Below, piece by piece: positions 26,860-36,471 of a DNA stretch of 64,000 bases (its first letter is position 1; each line of letters begins with the position of its first letter). The stretch lies in NCBI RefSeq assembly GCF_024586915.1, contig NZ_JANBVS010000014.1, positions 62,001 to 126,000 on the forward strand. Reading direction: 5' to 3'. A program made the translations under genes and the position numbers. The notes under the pieces were generated by a model. It was not told where the DNA came from, did no database searches, and saw only the letters and a list, made by a program, of their open reading frames with translations. The DNA comes from Bradyrhizobium sp. SRS-191 (GTDB lineage Bacteria; Pseudomonadota; Alphaproteobacteria; Rhizobiales; Xanthobacteraceae).

Positions 26860-29800
26860 TCAGGACGCCGCTGTCGCCTCGCTGCCATGAACAGCCGCCT
26901 CGTGCGCGGTCCCGCGATGGGCGATCAGTGCGTACGCGACGGGCACCACGAACAGCGTGAACAGGGTGCCGATGGCGAGCCCGGTGGCGATCACGAGACC
27001 CATGTTGAAGCGCGACACCGCGCCGGCGCCGCTGGCCGCGATCAGCGGGATCACGCCGAGCACCATCGCCGCGGTCGTCATCAGGATCGGCCGCAATCGG
27101 ATCGTGGCCGCCTCGATGATCGCCTCGGTGCGCTCCTTGCCTTGCTCGCGCAGCTCGTTGGCGACCTCCACCATCAGGATGCCGTGCTTGCTGACGAGGC
27201 CCATCAAGGTCACCAGGCCGACCTGGGTATAGATGTTGATGCTGGCGCCACCGATGCCGAGACTGATGAAGATCAGCGCGCCCGCGAGCGACATCGGCAC
27301 CGACACCAGGATGATGATCGGGTCGACGAAGCTGTTGAAGAGGGCGGCGAGCGCCAGGAAGATGATGATCAGCGCGAACACGAAGGTGGTGACGAAGCCA
27401 CCGGACTCCTGCTCGAGCTGCCGCGACGCGCCGCCGTAATCGATCGAGTAGCCTGACGGCAGCGACGTCGACAGCTCCTTCAGGCTGGCGAGCGCATCGC
27501 CCATCGCGACCCCCGGCATCGCCACGCCCGAGATCGTCGCCGCATTGATCTGCTGGAAGTGGTTGATCGATTCCGGAATGGTCTTGTGCTCAAGCCGGGC
27601 GACCGTCGAGAGCGGCACCATCGTGTTGCCGCCGCTGCGGATCGAATAGTCGAGCAGCTGATGATCGGTCAGGCGGTCGTTCTGCCGGACCTGCGGGATC
27701 ACCTTGTATGAACGGCCCTCCAGGCTGAAATAATCCAGATAGTTGCCGCCCAGCATGGTCGCGAGCGCGCCGCCGAGATCGCTCATCTTCAGGCCGAGAT
27801 CGGCGGCCTTGTCGCGGTCGAACACGACCGTGGTCTGCGGCTTGTCGATCTTCAGGTCGGTGTCGAGGAAGATGAACTTGCCGCTTGCCAGCGCCTTGGC
27901 CATGAACTCGCGCGAGACGTCGTTGAGCTCGGAGAACGCGCCGGTGGTGCCGATGACGAACTGGACCGGCAGGCCGTTGCTGCCCGGCAGCGGCGCGGGC
28001 TGGAAGGCGACCGAGCGCGCGCCGGCGATGCCGTTCAGCATCTGCTGGAATTCCGGCTGTAGGGTCTTGGTCGTCGCCTTGCGCTGATCCCAGGGCTTGA
28101 GCACCCAGCCGCCGATCGCCTGCGTCGGGGTGTCGATCTGGAAGACGGTGCGCGTCTCGGGGCGCTGCGCGATCAGGCCGAACAGCTGCTGGCCATAGAA
28201 TTCGCGCTGCTCGAGCGTGGCCGAGGGCGCGGAGTTCGTCAGCGACAGCACGATGCCCTGGTCCTCGTCCGGCGCGAGCTCGCTGGTCGAGCTGACATAG
28301 AGCCAGGGGATCATCGCCAGCAGCAGCAGCGCGAACACGACGACCACCGGCTTGGTGGTGAACACGCTCTCGAGCCCGCGGCGGTAGGCGTGCGCGAGAC
28401 GTTCGAGCACATGGTCGATGGCCCGCACCAGCCGCGCCTCCAAGGTGGTGGCGCCGCGCTCGGTCCGGCGCAGCAGCCAGGCGCAGTTCATCGGCGACAA
28501 GGTGAGCGCGATCACCGCCGACACCGTGACGGCACCGGCGAGCGTGAAGGCGAATTCGGTGAACAACGCGCCGGTCAGGCCGCCCTGGAAGCCCACGGGC
28601 ACATAGACCGCGATCAGCACCACGGTCATCGCGATGATCGGGCTCGCCAGTGCGCGTGCCGACTGGATCGCGGCGTCGACCGGCGAGACACCCTCGTCGA
28701 TCAGCCGGTGCACCGCCTCGACCACGATGATGGCGTCATCGACGACGAGGCCGATCGCGAGCACCAGCGCCAGCAGGGTCAGGAGATTGATCGAGAAGCC
28801 CATCAGCAGCATCAGGCCGAAGGTGCCGATCAGCGACAGCGGGATCGCGATCACCGGGATCAGCACCGAACGCCATGAGCCTAGGAACATGAACACCACG
28901 ACGATGACGATGGCGATGGCTTCGACCAGCGTATGGACCACCTCGTCGATCGAGGAGTTCACGAAGTCGGTGGAGTCGTAGAGCACCTCGCTGGTGATCC
29001 CGTTCGGCAGCTGGCGCTGCAGGTCCGGCAACACCGCCTTCACGCCGTTGATGACGTCGAGGAGGTTGGCGGTCGGCGCCGCCTGGATGCCGATATAGAC
29101 GGCCGTCTTGCCGTTGAAGCGGGTTGCGCTGTCGTAGTCATCGTTGCCGAGCGTCACGTTGGCGACGTCGCGAAGGCGGATGATGGCGCCATTGACCTGC
29201 TTGACGACCAGGTTGCGGTATTGCTCCAGCGAATGCAGGTTGGTCGCCGCGGCGAGATCGACCTGCACCAGGCGGCCCTTGGTGGTGCCGAGACCGGAGA
29301 TGTAGTCGTTGCCCGACAGCGCCGTCGAGACGTCCGTCGCGGTCAGGCCGTAGGCGGCGAGCTTGTCCGGATCGAGCCAGGCGCGCAGCGCGAATTTCTT
29401 GGCGCCGAGCAGCTCGGCAGTCTGCACGCCGGACACGGCCTGCAGCTTCGGCTGCACCACGCGGGTGAGGTAGTCGGTGATCTGGTTCGGCGCCAGCACG
29501 TCGCTGGCGAAACCGATATACATGGCGTCGATGGTCTGGCCGACCTTCAGGGTCAGGGTCGGCTGTTGCGTGCCGGTCGGCAGCTGGTTCAGAACCGAGT
29601 TCACCTTGGCGTTGATCTCGGTCATCGCCTTGCCGGAATCGTAGTTCAGCCGCAGGTTCACCGTGATGGTGCTGCTGCCGGTGACGCTGGTCGAGGTCAT
29701 GTAGTCGATGCCGTTGGCCTGGGCGATCGCGTTCTCCAGCGGCGTCGTGATGAAGCCGGCGATGATGTCGCTGTCGGCGCCGGCATAGGCGGTGCTGACA

Positions 29801-29937
29801 GTGACGATGGCGTTCTGGGTGCGCGGATATTGCAGGATGGCAAGCGTCGTCATCGAGCGCAGGCCGAGCACGAGGATCAGCGCGCTGACCACGAGCGCCA
29901 GCACCGGCCGGCGGATGAAGATGTCTGTGAAACGCAT
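26860..29937 (-). CDS. RND-family multidrug efflux inner-membrane pump (AcrB/HAE1 type)
   Basis: 1025-aa proton-driven exporter of hydrophobic compounds. It starts with RFTDIFIRRPVLALVVSALI, has two large periplasmic loops and 12 transmembrane helices, and contains the TM4 acidic pair in AIGLVVDDAIIVVEAV that relays protons. Size and domain order are complete. It is the last gene of a tolC-type/adaptor/pump operon, 30 bp behind the adaptor. The end of the coding strand has no obvious terminator before the PadR region. Confidence 0.95.
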   Translation of the reverse strand: MRFTDIFIRRPVLALVVSALILVLGLRSMTTLAILQYPRTQNAIVTVSTAYAGADSDIIAGFITTPLENAIAQANGIDYMTSTSVTGSSTITVNLRLNYDSGKAMTEINAKVNSVLNQLPTGTQQPTLTLKVGQTIDAMYIGFASDVLAPNQITDYLTRVVQPKLQAVSGVQTAELLGAKKFALRAWLDPDKLAAYGLTATDVSTALSGNDYISGLGTTKGRLVQVDLAAATNLHSLEQYRNLVVKQVNGAIIRLRDVANVTLGNDDYDSATRFNGKTAVYIGIQAAPTANLLDVINGVKAVLPDLQRQLPNGITSEVLYDSTDFVNSSIDEVVHTLVEAIAIVIVVVFMFLGSWRSVLIPVIAIPLSLIGTFGLMLLMGFSINLLTLLALVLAIGLVVDDAIIVVEAVHRLIDEGVSPVDAAIQSARALASPIIAMTVVLIAVYVPVGFQGGLTGALFTEFAFTLAGAVTVSAVIALTLSPMNCAWLLRRTERGATTLEARLVRAIDHVLERLAHAYRRGLESVFTTKPVVVVFALLLLAMIPWLYVSSTSELAPDEDQGIVLSLTNSAPSATLEQREFYGQQLFGLIAQRPETRTVFQIDTPTQAIGGWVLKPWDQRKATTKTLQPEFQQMLNGIAGARSVAFQPAPLPGSNGLPVQFVIGTTGAFSELNDVSREFMAKALASGKFIFLDTDLKIDKPQTTVVFDRDKAADLGLKMSDLGGALATMLGGNYLDYFSLEGRSYKVIPQVRQNDRLTDHQLLDYSIRSGGNTMVPLSTVARLEHKTIPESINHFQQINAATISGVAMPGVAMGDALASLKELSTSLPSGYSIDYGGASRQLEQESGGFVTTFVFALIIIFLALAALFNSFVDPIIILVSVPMSLAGALIFISLGIGGASINIYTQVGLVTLMGLVSKHGILMVEVANELREQGKERTEAIIEAATIRLRPILMTTAAMVLGVIPLIAASGAGAVSRFNMGLVIATGLAIGTLFTLFVVPVAYALIAHRGTAHEAAVHGSEATAAS

Positions 29938-29967
29938 GGGGGGCTCTGAGCGTGGGCTTGCGTGCGG

Positions 29968-31083
29968 TTACTGATCGACGACATCAGGGGCGGCTTCGGC
30001 CACCGGGACGTGCGAATTGTCGATCTTCACGGGGCTGCCGTTGCGCAGCTTGATCTGTCCGGCGATCACCACCGTCTCGCCGGGCTTGACGCCGTCGGTG
30101 ATCGCGATGTGGTCCCCCTTGGCAGGTTTGCTCTTGATAAACATCTGCCGCGCCTTGCCCTGGCCGTCCTTGAGATCGTCGACGACATAGACGAGGTCGC
30201 CATAGGGATTGCTGACCACAGCGGTCAGCGGCAGGGTGACGAGCTGCTCGGGCTGGCCTACTCCGATCTCGACCTTGGCGAACATCCCCGGCAGCAGGCG
30301 CGCTTTTTCATTGTGCAGGGTGGCGCGGACCTGGACGTTGCGGCTGGTGGAATCGACCTTGGCGTTGATGGCCGAGATCTGGCCGGTGAAGCGCTCGCCG
30401 GGAAAGGCATCGACTGAGATGCCGACGTCCTGGCCGATCCTGATGTCGGCGAGCGACTGCTGCGGCAGATAGAAGTCGACGAAGATCGGGTCGAGGCTCT
30501 GCAGGGTGACGATGGTGGTGCCGGCGCCGAGATACTGGCCGAGATCGACGGCGCGGATGCCGAGCCGGCCGGCGAATGGCGCCTTCAAGGTCTTCTGCTC
30601 GACGATCGCCTTCTGCTGCGTGACCAGCGCCTGCGCGTTCTTCAGGTTGGCGCGGTCGCTGTCGAGCGTCGCCTGGCTCACCGCGTTGAACTTGATCTGC
30701 TCCTCGTCGCGCTTGACGACGATGGCGGCGTTCTCGGCGGTGGCCTGCAGCGACTGCAGCTTGGCGACGTCGTCGGTCGCGACGAGCTGGAGCAGTTGCT
30801 GACCAGCTTCGACGGCATCGCCGGAATTGAACTGGATGCTCTGCACGATGCCGGAGGCCTGCAGCGCCAGATCCGCGCCGTTGACGGCGCGCAGCGAGCC
30901 GACGGCGGTGAGATTGGAGCGCCACGGCGCCGTCGCCGCAACAGCGGTCGAGATCGTCTGCGGCGGGTTGGCCATGGCGCCGATCGCCTTGGCGATCATG
31001 ATGCCCTTGAACGTCTGGAATCCGTAGAGGCCGCCGAACAGAACGGCCATGGCGGCCAGCATGATCGTCATGCGCTTCGTCAT
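29968..31083 (-). CDS. efflux RND periplasmic adaptor (HlyD/AcrA family)
   Basis: 371-aa membrane fusion protein. One N-terminal signal anchor (~residues 5-22) is followed by the lipoyl half-motif (VGSLRAVNGADLALQASGIV), a helical hairpin (LQATAENAAIVVKRDEEQI), the second lipoyl motif (KAPFAGRLGIRAVDLGQYL), and beta-barrel and proximal domains. It links the inner pump to the outer channel. ATG 31083 overlaps the preceding stop (TAATG), which shows translational coupling. Confidence 0.93.
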   Translation of the reverse strand: MTKRMTIMLAAMAVLFGGLYGFQTFKGIMIAKAIGAMANPPQTISTAVAATAPWRSNLTAVGSLRAVNGADLALQASGIVQSIQFNSGDAVEAGQQLLQLVATDDVAKLQSLQATAENAAIVVKRDEEQIKFNAVSQATLDSDRANLKNAQALVTQQKAIVEQKTLKAPFAGRLGIRAVDLGQYLGAGTTIVTLQSLDPIFVDFYLPQQSLADIRIGQDVGISVDAFPGERFTGQISAINAKVDSTSRNVQVRATLHNEKARLLPGMFAKVEIGVGQPEQLVTLPLTAVVSNPYGDLVYVVDDLKDGQGKARQMFIKSKPAKGDHIAITDGVKPGETVVIAGQIKLRNGSPVKIDNSHVPVAEAAPDVVDQ

Positions 31084-32645
31084 TACATCGCTTCCTGGAT
31101 GGTCCGATTGGGGCCGGCGAAATAGCCGGGATTGGCGCGCGGCAGCGCCGCTGGAGTCTCGTCCTGGCGGTTCCACCAGCCGCCGCCGAGCGCCTGGAAC
31201 AGCGCGGCGGTGTCGGTGAAGCGCGTGGCCTGCGACTTGATGCGGGAGACGCGCGCGTTGAGATAGGATTGCTGCGCCGTGATGACGTTGGCGTAAGGCA
31301 CGGCGCCGCTCTTGAATTGCTCGATCGCCATCGCGAGGCTGTCCGAGGTGGCCTTCTCGGCCGCGGCCTGCGCCTTCAGCGCTTCGGCGTCATACTGAAT
31401 GGCGCGCAAGGAGTCGGCGACGTTCTGGAACGCGGTGATGACCGTGCTCTTGTAGAGCGAGAGATCCTGCTCGAACGTCGCGACGTCGGCTTCCTTGGTA
31501 TGGTACAGCGCACCGCCGTCGATCAGCTTCTGGCTGACGCTCGATGCCGCTTCCCACACCAAGGTCGTCGGCGAGAACAGCCGCTCCGGGCCGCTCGCGC
31601 CGTAGCTGCCGGAGAGCGTCACCTGCGGCAGCAGGTTGGCGATGCCGACGCCGACCGTTGCGGTGGCCTGGTGCAAGGTCGCCTCGGCCTGCCGGATGTC
31701 GGGACGCTGGCGGACGAGCGAGGAGGGCAGCGACACCGGCAGCCTGCGCGGCAGCTTCAGCTCCGCCAGCGTCACATGCTCACCGCGGTCCTGGCTAGGC
31801 AGCCGGCCGAGATAAGCCATCAGCTGGTTGCGCTGCTGCGCCAGCTGCTTCTGCAGGGGGGCGAGCGTCGCCTTGGCCTGCGCCAGCGTCGCTTCCTGCG
31901 ACAGCACGTCGGATTTCGAGATCGCGCCGACGTCGAACTGGCGCTGGATGCGGCCGAGCTGATCGCTCTCGGCCTTGATGATCTCCTCGGTGGCCGCGAT
32001 CTGGTCGCGCAGCGACGCGTCGGTGATCGCGGCCGTCACGACATTGGCGGTGAGCGCGAGATAGGTCGCCTCCATCTTGAAGCCCTGATAGTCCGCCTGC
32101 GCCTGCAGCGCCTCGACCTGGCGGCGTGTGCCGCCCCAGATGTCGAGCGCGTAGCTGACGCTCACCGAGGCTCCGTAGAGCGTGTAGAGCGAGGTCTGAC
32201 CGGGCCATTGCCCCTGCTGCGTGGTGGAGGCCTGGGTGCGCTCGGCCGATCCGCTCGCGCTCACCTGCGGAAACAGCGCCCCCTGTTGCGACAGCGCGTT
32301 CTCGCGCGCGGCGCGCAGCGCGAACTGCGCGGCCTCGATGTCCGGATGGTTGCGGATCGCCTCCTCGACGAAGGCGTTGATCTGGCGCGAATGAAGCAGC
32401 GCCCACCACGTGCCGGGCAGGTCGTGTCCCGACGCGAAGCTCTGTGCCTGGCCGCCCGGAGTAGTGGCACTGGCGGTCGCGGCGAGGCGGCGTTCGGACG
32501 TGTAGCCGGCCGTTGCCGGCGCATCCGGAGACATGAAGTCGGGACCCATCGCGCAGGATGCGAGCAGCACGCTGCAGCCGACGAGCCCGAGCGGCGCGAC
32601 AGTCGTGCCGCGTCTCGCGCCGGGCCGCCACCAGGCCAGAAACAT
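31083..32645 (-). CDS. outer-membrane efflux lipoprotein (TolC/OprM/NodT family)
   Basis: 520-aa outer-membrane channel subunit. A lipoprotein signal with lipobox LLASC places the lipidated Cys near residue 31. Repeated alpha-helical barrel segments follow (NHPDIEAAQFALRAARENAL; QRPDIRQAEATLHQATATVG), as in two OEP domains. It is the first gene of the efflux operon. ATG 32645 has GAAGGA eight bases upstream; a TTG at 32663 is in frame but less likely. Confidence 0.93.
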   Translation of the reverse strand: MFLAWWRPGARRGTTVAPLGLVGCSVLLASCAMGPDFMSPDAPATAGYTSERRLAATASATTPGGQAQSFASGHDLPGTWWALLHSRQINAFVEEAIRNHPDIEAAQFALRAARENALSQQGALFPQVSASGSAERTQASTTQQGQWPGQTSLYTLYGASVSVSYALDIWGGTRRQVEALQAQADYQGFKMEATYLALTANVVTAAITDASLRDQIAATEEIIKAESDQLGRIQRQFDVGAISKSDVLSQEATLAQAKATLAPLQKQLAQQRNQLMAYLGRLPSQDRGEHVTLAELKLPRRLPVSLPSSLVRQRPDIRQAEATLHQATATVGVGIANLLPQVTLSGSYGASGPERLFSPTTLVWEAASSVSQKLIDGGALYHTKEADVATFEQDLSLYKSTVITAFQNVADSLRAIQYDAEALKAQAAAEKATSDSLAMAIEQFKSGAVPYANVITAQQSYLNARVSRIKSQATRFTDTAALFQALGGGWWNRQDETPAALPRANPGYFAGPNRTIQEAM

Positions 32646-32665
32646 TTGGACATCCTTCTTCAAAA

Positions 32666-32682
32666 AACTAAACCGTTCAGTT
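32666..32682. promoter_or_regulatory. TetR-type operator between the efflux operon and its regulator
   Basis: AACTAAACCGTTCAGTT is a near-palindrome (7 of 8 arm positions paired) in the divergent intergenic region, 20-80 bp from both starts. Sequence and place are typical for an AcrR-like repressor site. Confidence 0.65.
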
Positions 32683-32748
32683 CTTTCTTGCCGGAGGATG
32701 GTGTCCGTGTCAGGCTTGAGTCAAGTCACGTTGATGCTAGAGAACGGC

Positions 32749-33489
32749 ATGGCCACATCTTCTTCGCACTTGCGTCGTGCCGGCAACACCGCGTCCGGCG
32801 CTCGCACGGATATCAAGCACGCGCAGATTCTCCACAGTGCACGAAGCCTGTTTCTGCAGCAGGGATTCGACACCACGAGCGTCGATGCGATCGCGCGGCA
32901 CGCCGGCGTGTCGAAGGCGACGCTGTATGGCCATTTCACCGACAAGGACGCGTTGCTGCTCGCTTTGGTCGAGGAAGACTGCAGGGCGAGGCGCGAGCCG
33001 TTGTGGGTGCGGGACGATCGCCCGATCGATCTCCAACGGGACCTGCGCGAGATCGCCCGCCGCTTCCTGTCGATGTTCCTCGACGGCAGCGGGCTGGCGA
33101 TGCATCGTCTGATGATGTCCTGCGCGGCGCGCTATCCGGCCATCGCGGAAGCCTTCATGAGAAACGGGCCCGACCGATGCGATGCCGAGGTGGCGTCGTT
33201 CTTGCGCGCCGCGCAGTCCGCGGGACTGCTCGATATTGCGAATGTGAAGCTGGCCGCGACGCAGTTTCTCACCCTGATCCAGGGCCGCTTGCCATTGACC
33301 TGGGCGCTGTCGCTGCAGGCGCCGAGCGCGGCGGAGTACCGCGCCCAGCTCGAGGGGGGCATCAAAGTGTTCATCGCGGCCTATGCAGGCCCCAAGGCGG
33401 ATGTCGGGAAGAGCCCGACGCGGCGCTCGAAGGCCGCGTCCAAGCCAGTATCACGTCGCTCGCTCGGATCGGCCGCCGGGCGGACTTGA
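32749..33489 (+). CDS. TetR-family repressor of the RND operon
   Basis: 246-aa regulator. The N-terminal TetR helix-turn-helix (ILHSARSLFLQQGFDTTSVDAI, then ARHAGVSKATLYGHFTDKDAL) is followed by a C-terminal TetR ligand domain of the AcrR-like kind (RFLSMFLDGSGLAMHRLMM). Divergent from the outer-membrane channel gene with a palindrome between them; it most likely represses the pump and is relieved by a pump substrate. The start is uncertain: ATG 32749 is used, while ATGs at 32698 and 32734 are in frame and none has a strong ribosome site. Confidence 0.88.
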   Translation: MATSSSHLRRAGNTASGARTDIKHAQILHSARSLFLQQGFDTTSVDAIARHAGVSKATLYGHFTDKDALLLALVEEDCRARREPLWVRDDRPIDLQRDLREIARRFLSMFLDGSGLAMHRLMMSCAARYPAIAEAFMRNGPDRCDAEVASFLRAAQSAGLLDIANVKLAATQFLTLIQGRLPLTWALSLQAPSAAEYRAQLEGGIKVFIAAYAGPKADVGKSPTRRSKAASKPVSRRSLGSAAGRT

Positions 33490-33493
33490 TCCC

Positions 33494-34411
33494 TCAGGAG
33501 GGGATCGATGGAGCCGCCGCGGACCCCGCCCGGAGGTCGCGGCTCCGCTGAGGCCGGCGCAGCCGGCGCTGCGTCCAGATCAGCACGCCCGTGATGAGCA
33601 GGGCGAGCAGCACCACCGAGATCAGCACGTTGGCACCGCTGCCGATCAGCGACCAGTTGCCCTCGTGCAGCAGCCGTACCCAGTTGCGCGGCAGCGCGGA
33701 GAGGCCGTCGGCGGTCACGGCATAGGCGCGCAGCTCATCGCCTTCGATGATACGCGCGAGCATCCGCCCGCCGCGATTGCCGATCATGTTGACGGTCGCG
33801 AGATCATGATCCCGGGCGACGATACTGACCGCCTCCGTCAACGAGACGGGCTTGGCCGAATTCGCCGGCGCACTGAAGAAGCTGTTGCTGGGGTCGAGCA
33901 GGACGCCGGTCAATGGGCTCAGCAGAATCAGCGGCAGGGTGAACCAGGCGGCGCCCTTGTGCCAACCGGACAGCGTGTTGCGCAGCCGCGGCAGCCCCAT
34001 CAGGATGCCGATGATCATGATGACGATCATCCCGATCGTGGAGATCGTCGTGAGACCCTCGATCCCGATCAGGTGCTCATGCGTCATGCGCGCCCACTGA
34101 AACACGCCGGCAGCGGCAGGCTTGTCGGTGACCGCGCCGCTGGTCATGTCGAGCTCGGTGCCGGGCCGTCCCTGCAAGGTCAGATGCTGCGTCGTCGGAT
34201 TGATCGAAATGCCGCGCGCCTTGCCGTCCGGATCATATTGCTTGATCAGCGCGGCCACGCGTGCCGGATCGACGCTGCCGGGCTTCACGGCCGCGACCTG
34301 CGCGATCGGCTCGAAGGAGAGAATCAGTCCGGTGACGATGATCACGAGCAGCGGCAGCGCGAAGGTCAGGCTGATCCAGCGGTGGAGTTTGAGTAGCAGC
34401 TGCTTGTTCAT
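33494..34411 (-). CDS. PepSY-associated transmembrane protein
   Basis: 305-aa inner-membrane protein of the PepSY_TM family with four transmembrane helices: LHRWISLTFALPLLVIIVTG at the start, GMIVIMIIGILMGLP, WFTLPLILLSPLTGVLLDP and VLISVVLLALLITGVLIW. A periplasmic PepSY-like domain lies between helices 1 and 2. Conserved His (LHRW, MTHEHL, GWHKG) may bind haem. Relatives act in siderophore-iron or other periplasmic reduction. It stands alone here and converges on the TetR gene. GGAG lies 7 bases before the ATG. Confidence 0.8.
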   Translation of the reverse strand: MNKQLLLKLHRWISLTFALPLLVIIVTGLILSFEPIAQVAAVKPGSVDPARVAALIKQYDPDGKARGISINPTTQHLTLQGRPGTELDMTSGAVTDKPAAAGVFQWARMTHEHLIGIEGLTTISTIGMIVIMIIGILMGLPRLRNTLSGWHKGAAWFTLPLILLSPLTGVLLDPSNSFFSAPANSAKPVSLTEAVSIVARDHDLATVNMIGNRGGRMLARIIEGDELRAYAVTADGLSALPRNWVRLLHEGNWSLIGSGANVLISVVLLALLITGVLIWTQRRLRRPQRSRDLRAGSAAAPSIPS

Positions 34412-34653
34412 CGTCGTCTCCAGATGATCGTCATGCACACGCATGGTGTGGCGAGACCGTTGTCCGCAGGCGCTCGCTCCGTGAACGTTTCTCATCGTTT
34501 CGCAAGGAGACGACGCCGGCAGACAGTCGTCCGTTCCGCCTTCAATAGCCGAGCGCGGTAGCGGGACGAAGGAGATAACTATTAATTTTAGGTCATACGC
34601 GGTTTGATCGACATCATTGCGGCAAAAGCAAATCTCTAGCTACGCAGATGATT

Positions 34654-35970
34654 TCAATTTGCATCAGATGCCATTGTGTCGCCATCCAGCACCTGCTTGA
34701 GGCGCGCCGCGTCCAATCCATTTTCCCAGCGTGCAATGACGATGGTCGCCACGGCATTGCCGATCAGGTTGGTCGGCGTCAGTCCCTGCGACATCAGGCG
34801 ATGGATGCCGAGCACGAGCGCGACGCTCGCGACGGGAATGGTGCCGGTTGCAGCAAGGGTTGCCGCCAGCACGACAAAGGCCGCGCCGGCGATGCCGGCC
34901 GCGCCTTTGGATGTCACCAGCAGGATCAGCAGGAGACCGACCTGGTGGCTGATGTCGAGATGCGTGTTGGTGGCCTGCGCCAGGAAGACCGCTGCGGTGG
35001 CGAGGTAGAGGCAGGTGCCGTCGAGATTGAAGGAATAGCCGGTCGGGATGACGAGGCCCACGATGCTGCGCTCGCAGCCGGCGGCTTCCAGCTTGGCCAG
35101 CATGCGGGGCAGCACGGTCTCCGATGAGGTGGTGGCGATGCAGACCAGGATCTCGTCGCGGATGTAGCGGATCAGCTTCCACAGGCTGAAGCCGGCGAGG
35201 GCGGCGATCGGGCCGAGCACGGCGGCGATGAAGATCAGGCAGGTCAGATAGAAGCTGCCGAGCAGCAGGCCGAGCTTGGCGAGCGAGCCGATCCCGAACT
35301 TGCCGACGGTGAAGGCGATCGCCCCGAACGCGCCGAGCGGAGCCGCCCACATCACGATCCGGACGACTCCGAAGATCATCTGGCCGGCGACCTCGATCAC
35401 GTCGGTCACGGCCTTGGCGCGGTCGCCGAGCCAGATCAGGGCGAAGCCGCACATCACCGAGATGAACAGCACCTGGAGAATGTTGCCCTCGGCGAAGGCG
35501 CCGACGAAGGTCTGCGGGATGATGTTGAGCAGGAACGGCACCAGGCCGACCGCCGCGGTCTGCTTGACGTAGGGCTCGATGGTCGCGGAGTTGATCGTCG
35601 CGGGGTCGATGTTCATGCCCGCGCCGGGCTGAAACAGGTTCACGGCGGCGAGCCCGATGATCAGCGCCAACGTCGTGATCACCTCGAAATAGACCAGCGC
35701 CTTGATGGCGACGCGGCCGACCTTGGCCATGTCGGCCATGTGGGCGATGCCGTTGACGACGGTGCAGAAGATGATCGGTGCGATCAGCATCCGGATCGCC
35801 TTGATGAAGGCGTCGCCCAGCGGCTGCATCTGCGCGCCGAGATCGGGCTTGACCGCGCCGAGCAGGATGCCGGCCGCCATCGCGATCAGAACCTGGACCC
35901 ACAATTCCTTCCACCAGGCGCGGCGGGCGCTGCCGGCGGACGCGGCGAGGGTCGAACTCGAACTGCTCAT
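34654..35970 (-). CDS. dctA: C4-dicarboxylate:proton/sodium symporter
   Basis: 438-aa DAACS-family transporter taking up succinate, malate and fumarate across the inner membrane. Recognised by IAPIIFCTVVNGIAHM, the serine-rich hairpin CIATTSSETVLPRM, the ion-site motif GYSFNLDGTCLYLATAAVF, and GLTPTNLIGNAVATIVIARWE at the C-terminus. Length is normal. DctA is usually under DctBD and sigma-54, but I see no dctBD genes nearby and no good -24/-12 box upstream. Confidence 0.95.
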   Translation of the reverse strand: MSSSSSTLAASAGSARRAWWKELWVQVLIAMAAGILLGAVKPDLGAQMQPLGDAFIKAIRMLIAPIIFCTVVNGIAHMADMAKVGRVAIKALVYFEVITTLALIIGLAAVNLFQPGAGMNIDPATINSATIEPYVKQTAAVGLVPFLLNIIPQTFVGAFAEGNILQVLFISVMCGFALIWLGDRAKAVTDVIEVAGQMIFGVVRIVMWAAPLGAFGAIAFTVGKFGIGSLAKLGLLLGSFYLTCLIFIAAVLGPIAALAGFSLWKLIRYIRDEILVCIATTSSETVLPRMLAKLEAAGCERSIVGLVIPTGYSFNLDGTCLYLATAAVFLAQATNTHLDISHQVGLLLILLVTSKGAAGIAGAAFVVLAATLAATGTIPVASVALVLGIHRLMSQGLTPTNLIGNAVATIVIARWENGLDAARLKQVLDGDTMASDAN

Positions 35971-36471
35971 GTCAGGTCCTGTTGGGGGGGGAGGCGGGAG
36001 AGCGCATCTTCATGGAAGCTTCGCGTCATCGCGTCAAATGCAGCCGACGCAAAGTGCATTTGTGATTTGTCCATCATTTCGCTGATATCGTGTTGCAGAA
36101 GGATCGCGCCGGCCGCCATCCGACATTCCCACATTTCACGTCATCTCCGAGCCGAGAGGCAAATTGTCTCCTGCGGTCATCGGCTTATCGCGATGTCCTG
36201 GCGTGCTGCTTGCGCAGGTGACGCTGTGCCGCCTGCTTCGCCGGAGGTGCAGATCGAGCAGGTTGAAGTCGCGTCGGAGCGAGGCCACTGTCCGGGGCCG
36301 GCGCGAGCGGTTCCGTGCAACGAAAAAAGCGTTCTTCGTCAAGCACCTGAGCGCGCAGCATTCAAGCCTGATCCGCAGTTGCCGCGGTTGTCGAGCGCGA
36401 CGGCGCAATGCTATCGACCGGAGCAAGGACGACCGGACCGCCGGTTGCAACTGATCAGGAGAGGAAACATC
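35971..36471. other. control region between dctA and the thiolase gene
   Basis: 501 bp between divergent genes with no supportable coding sequence. The right-hand reading frame stays open through it only as a GC effect. No clear palindrome, sigma-54 site or terminator was seen. Confidence 0.6.

Noticed and set aside
34604-34617. FNR-like box TTGATCGACATCAT
   Set aside because: One mismatch in the second half-site, and almost 200 bp from the PepSY start with no clear target; too weak to list.
35971-36471. sigma-54 promoter upstream of dctA
   Set aside because: No GGCAC-N5-TTGC type site was found on the proper strand.
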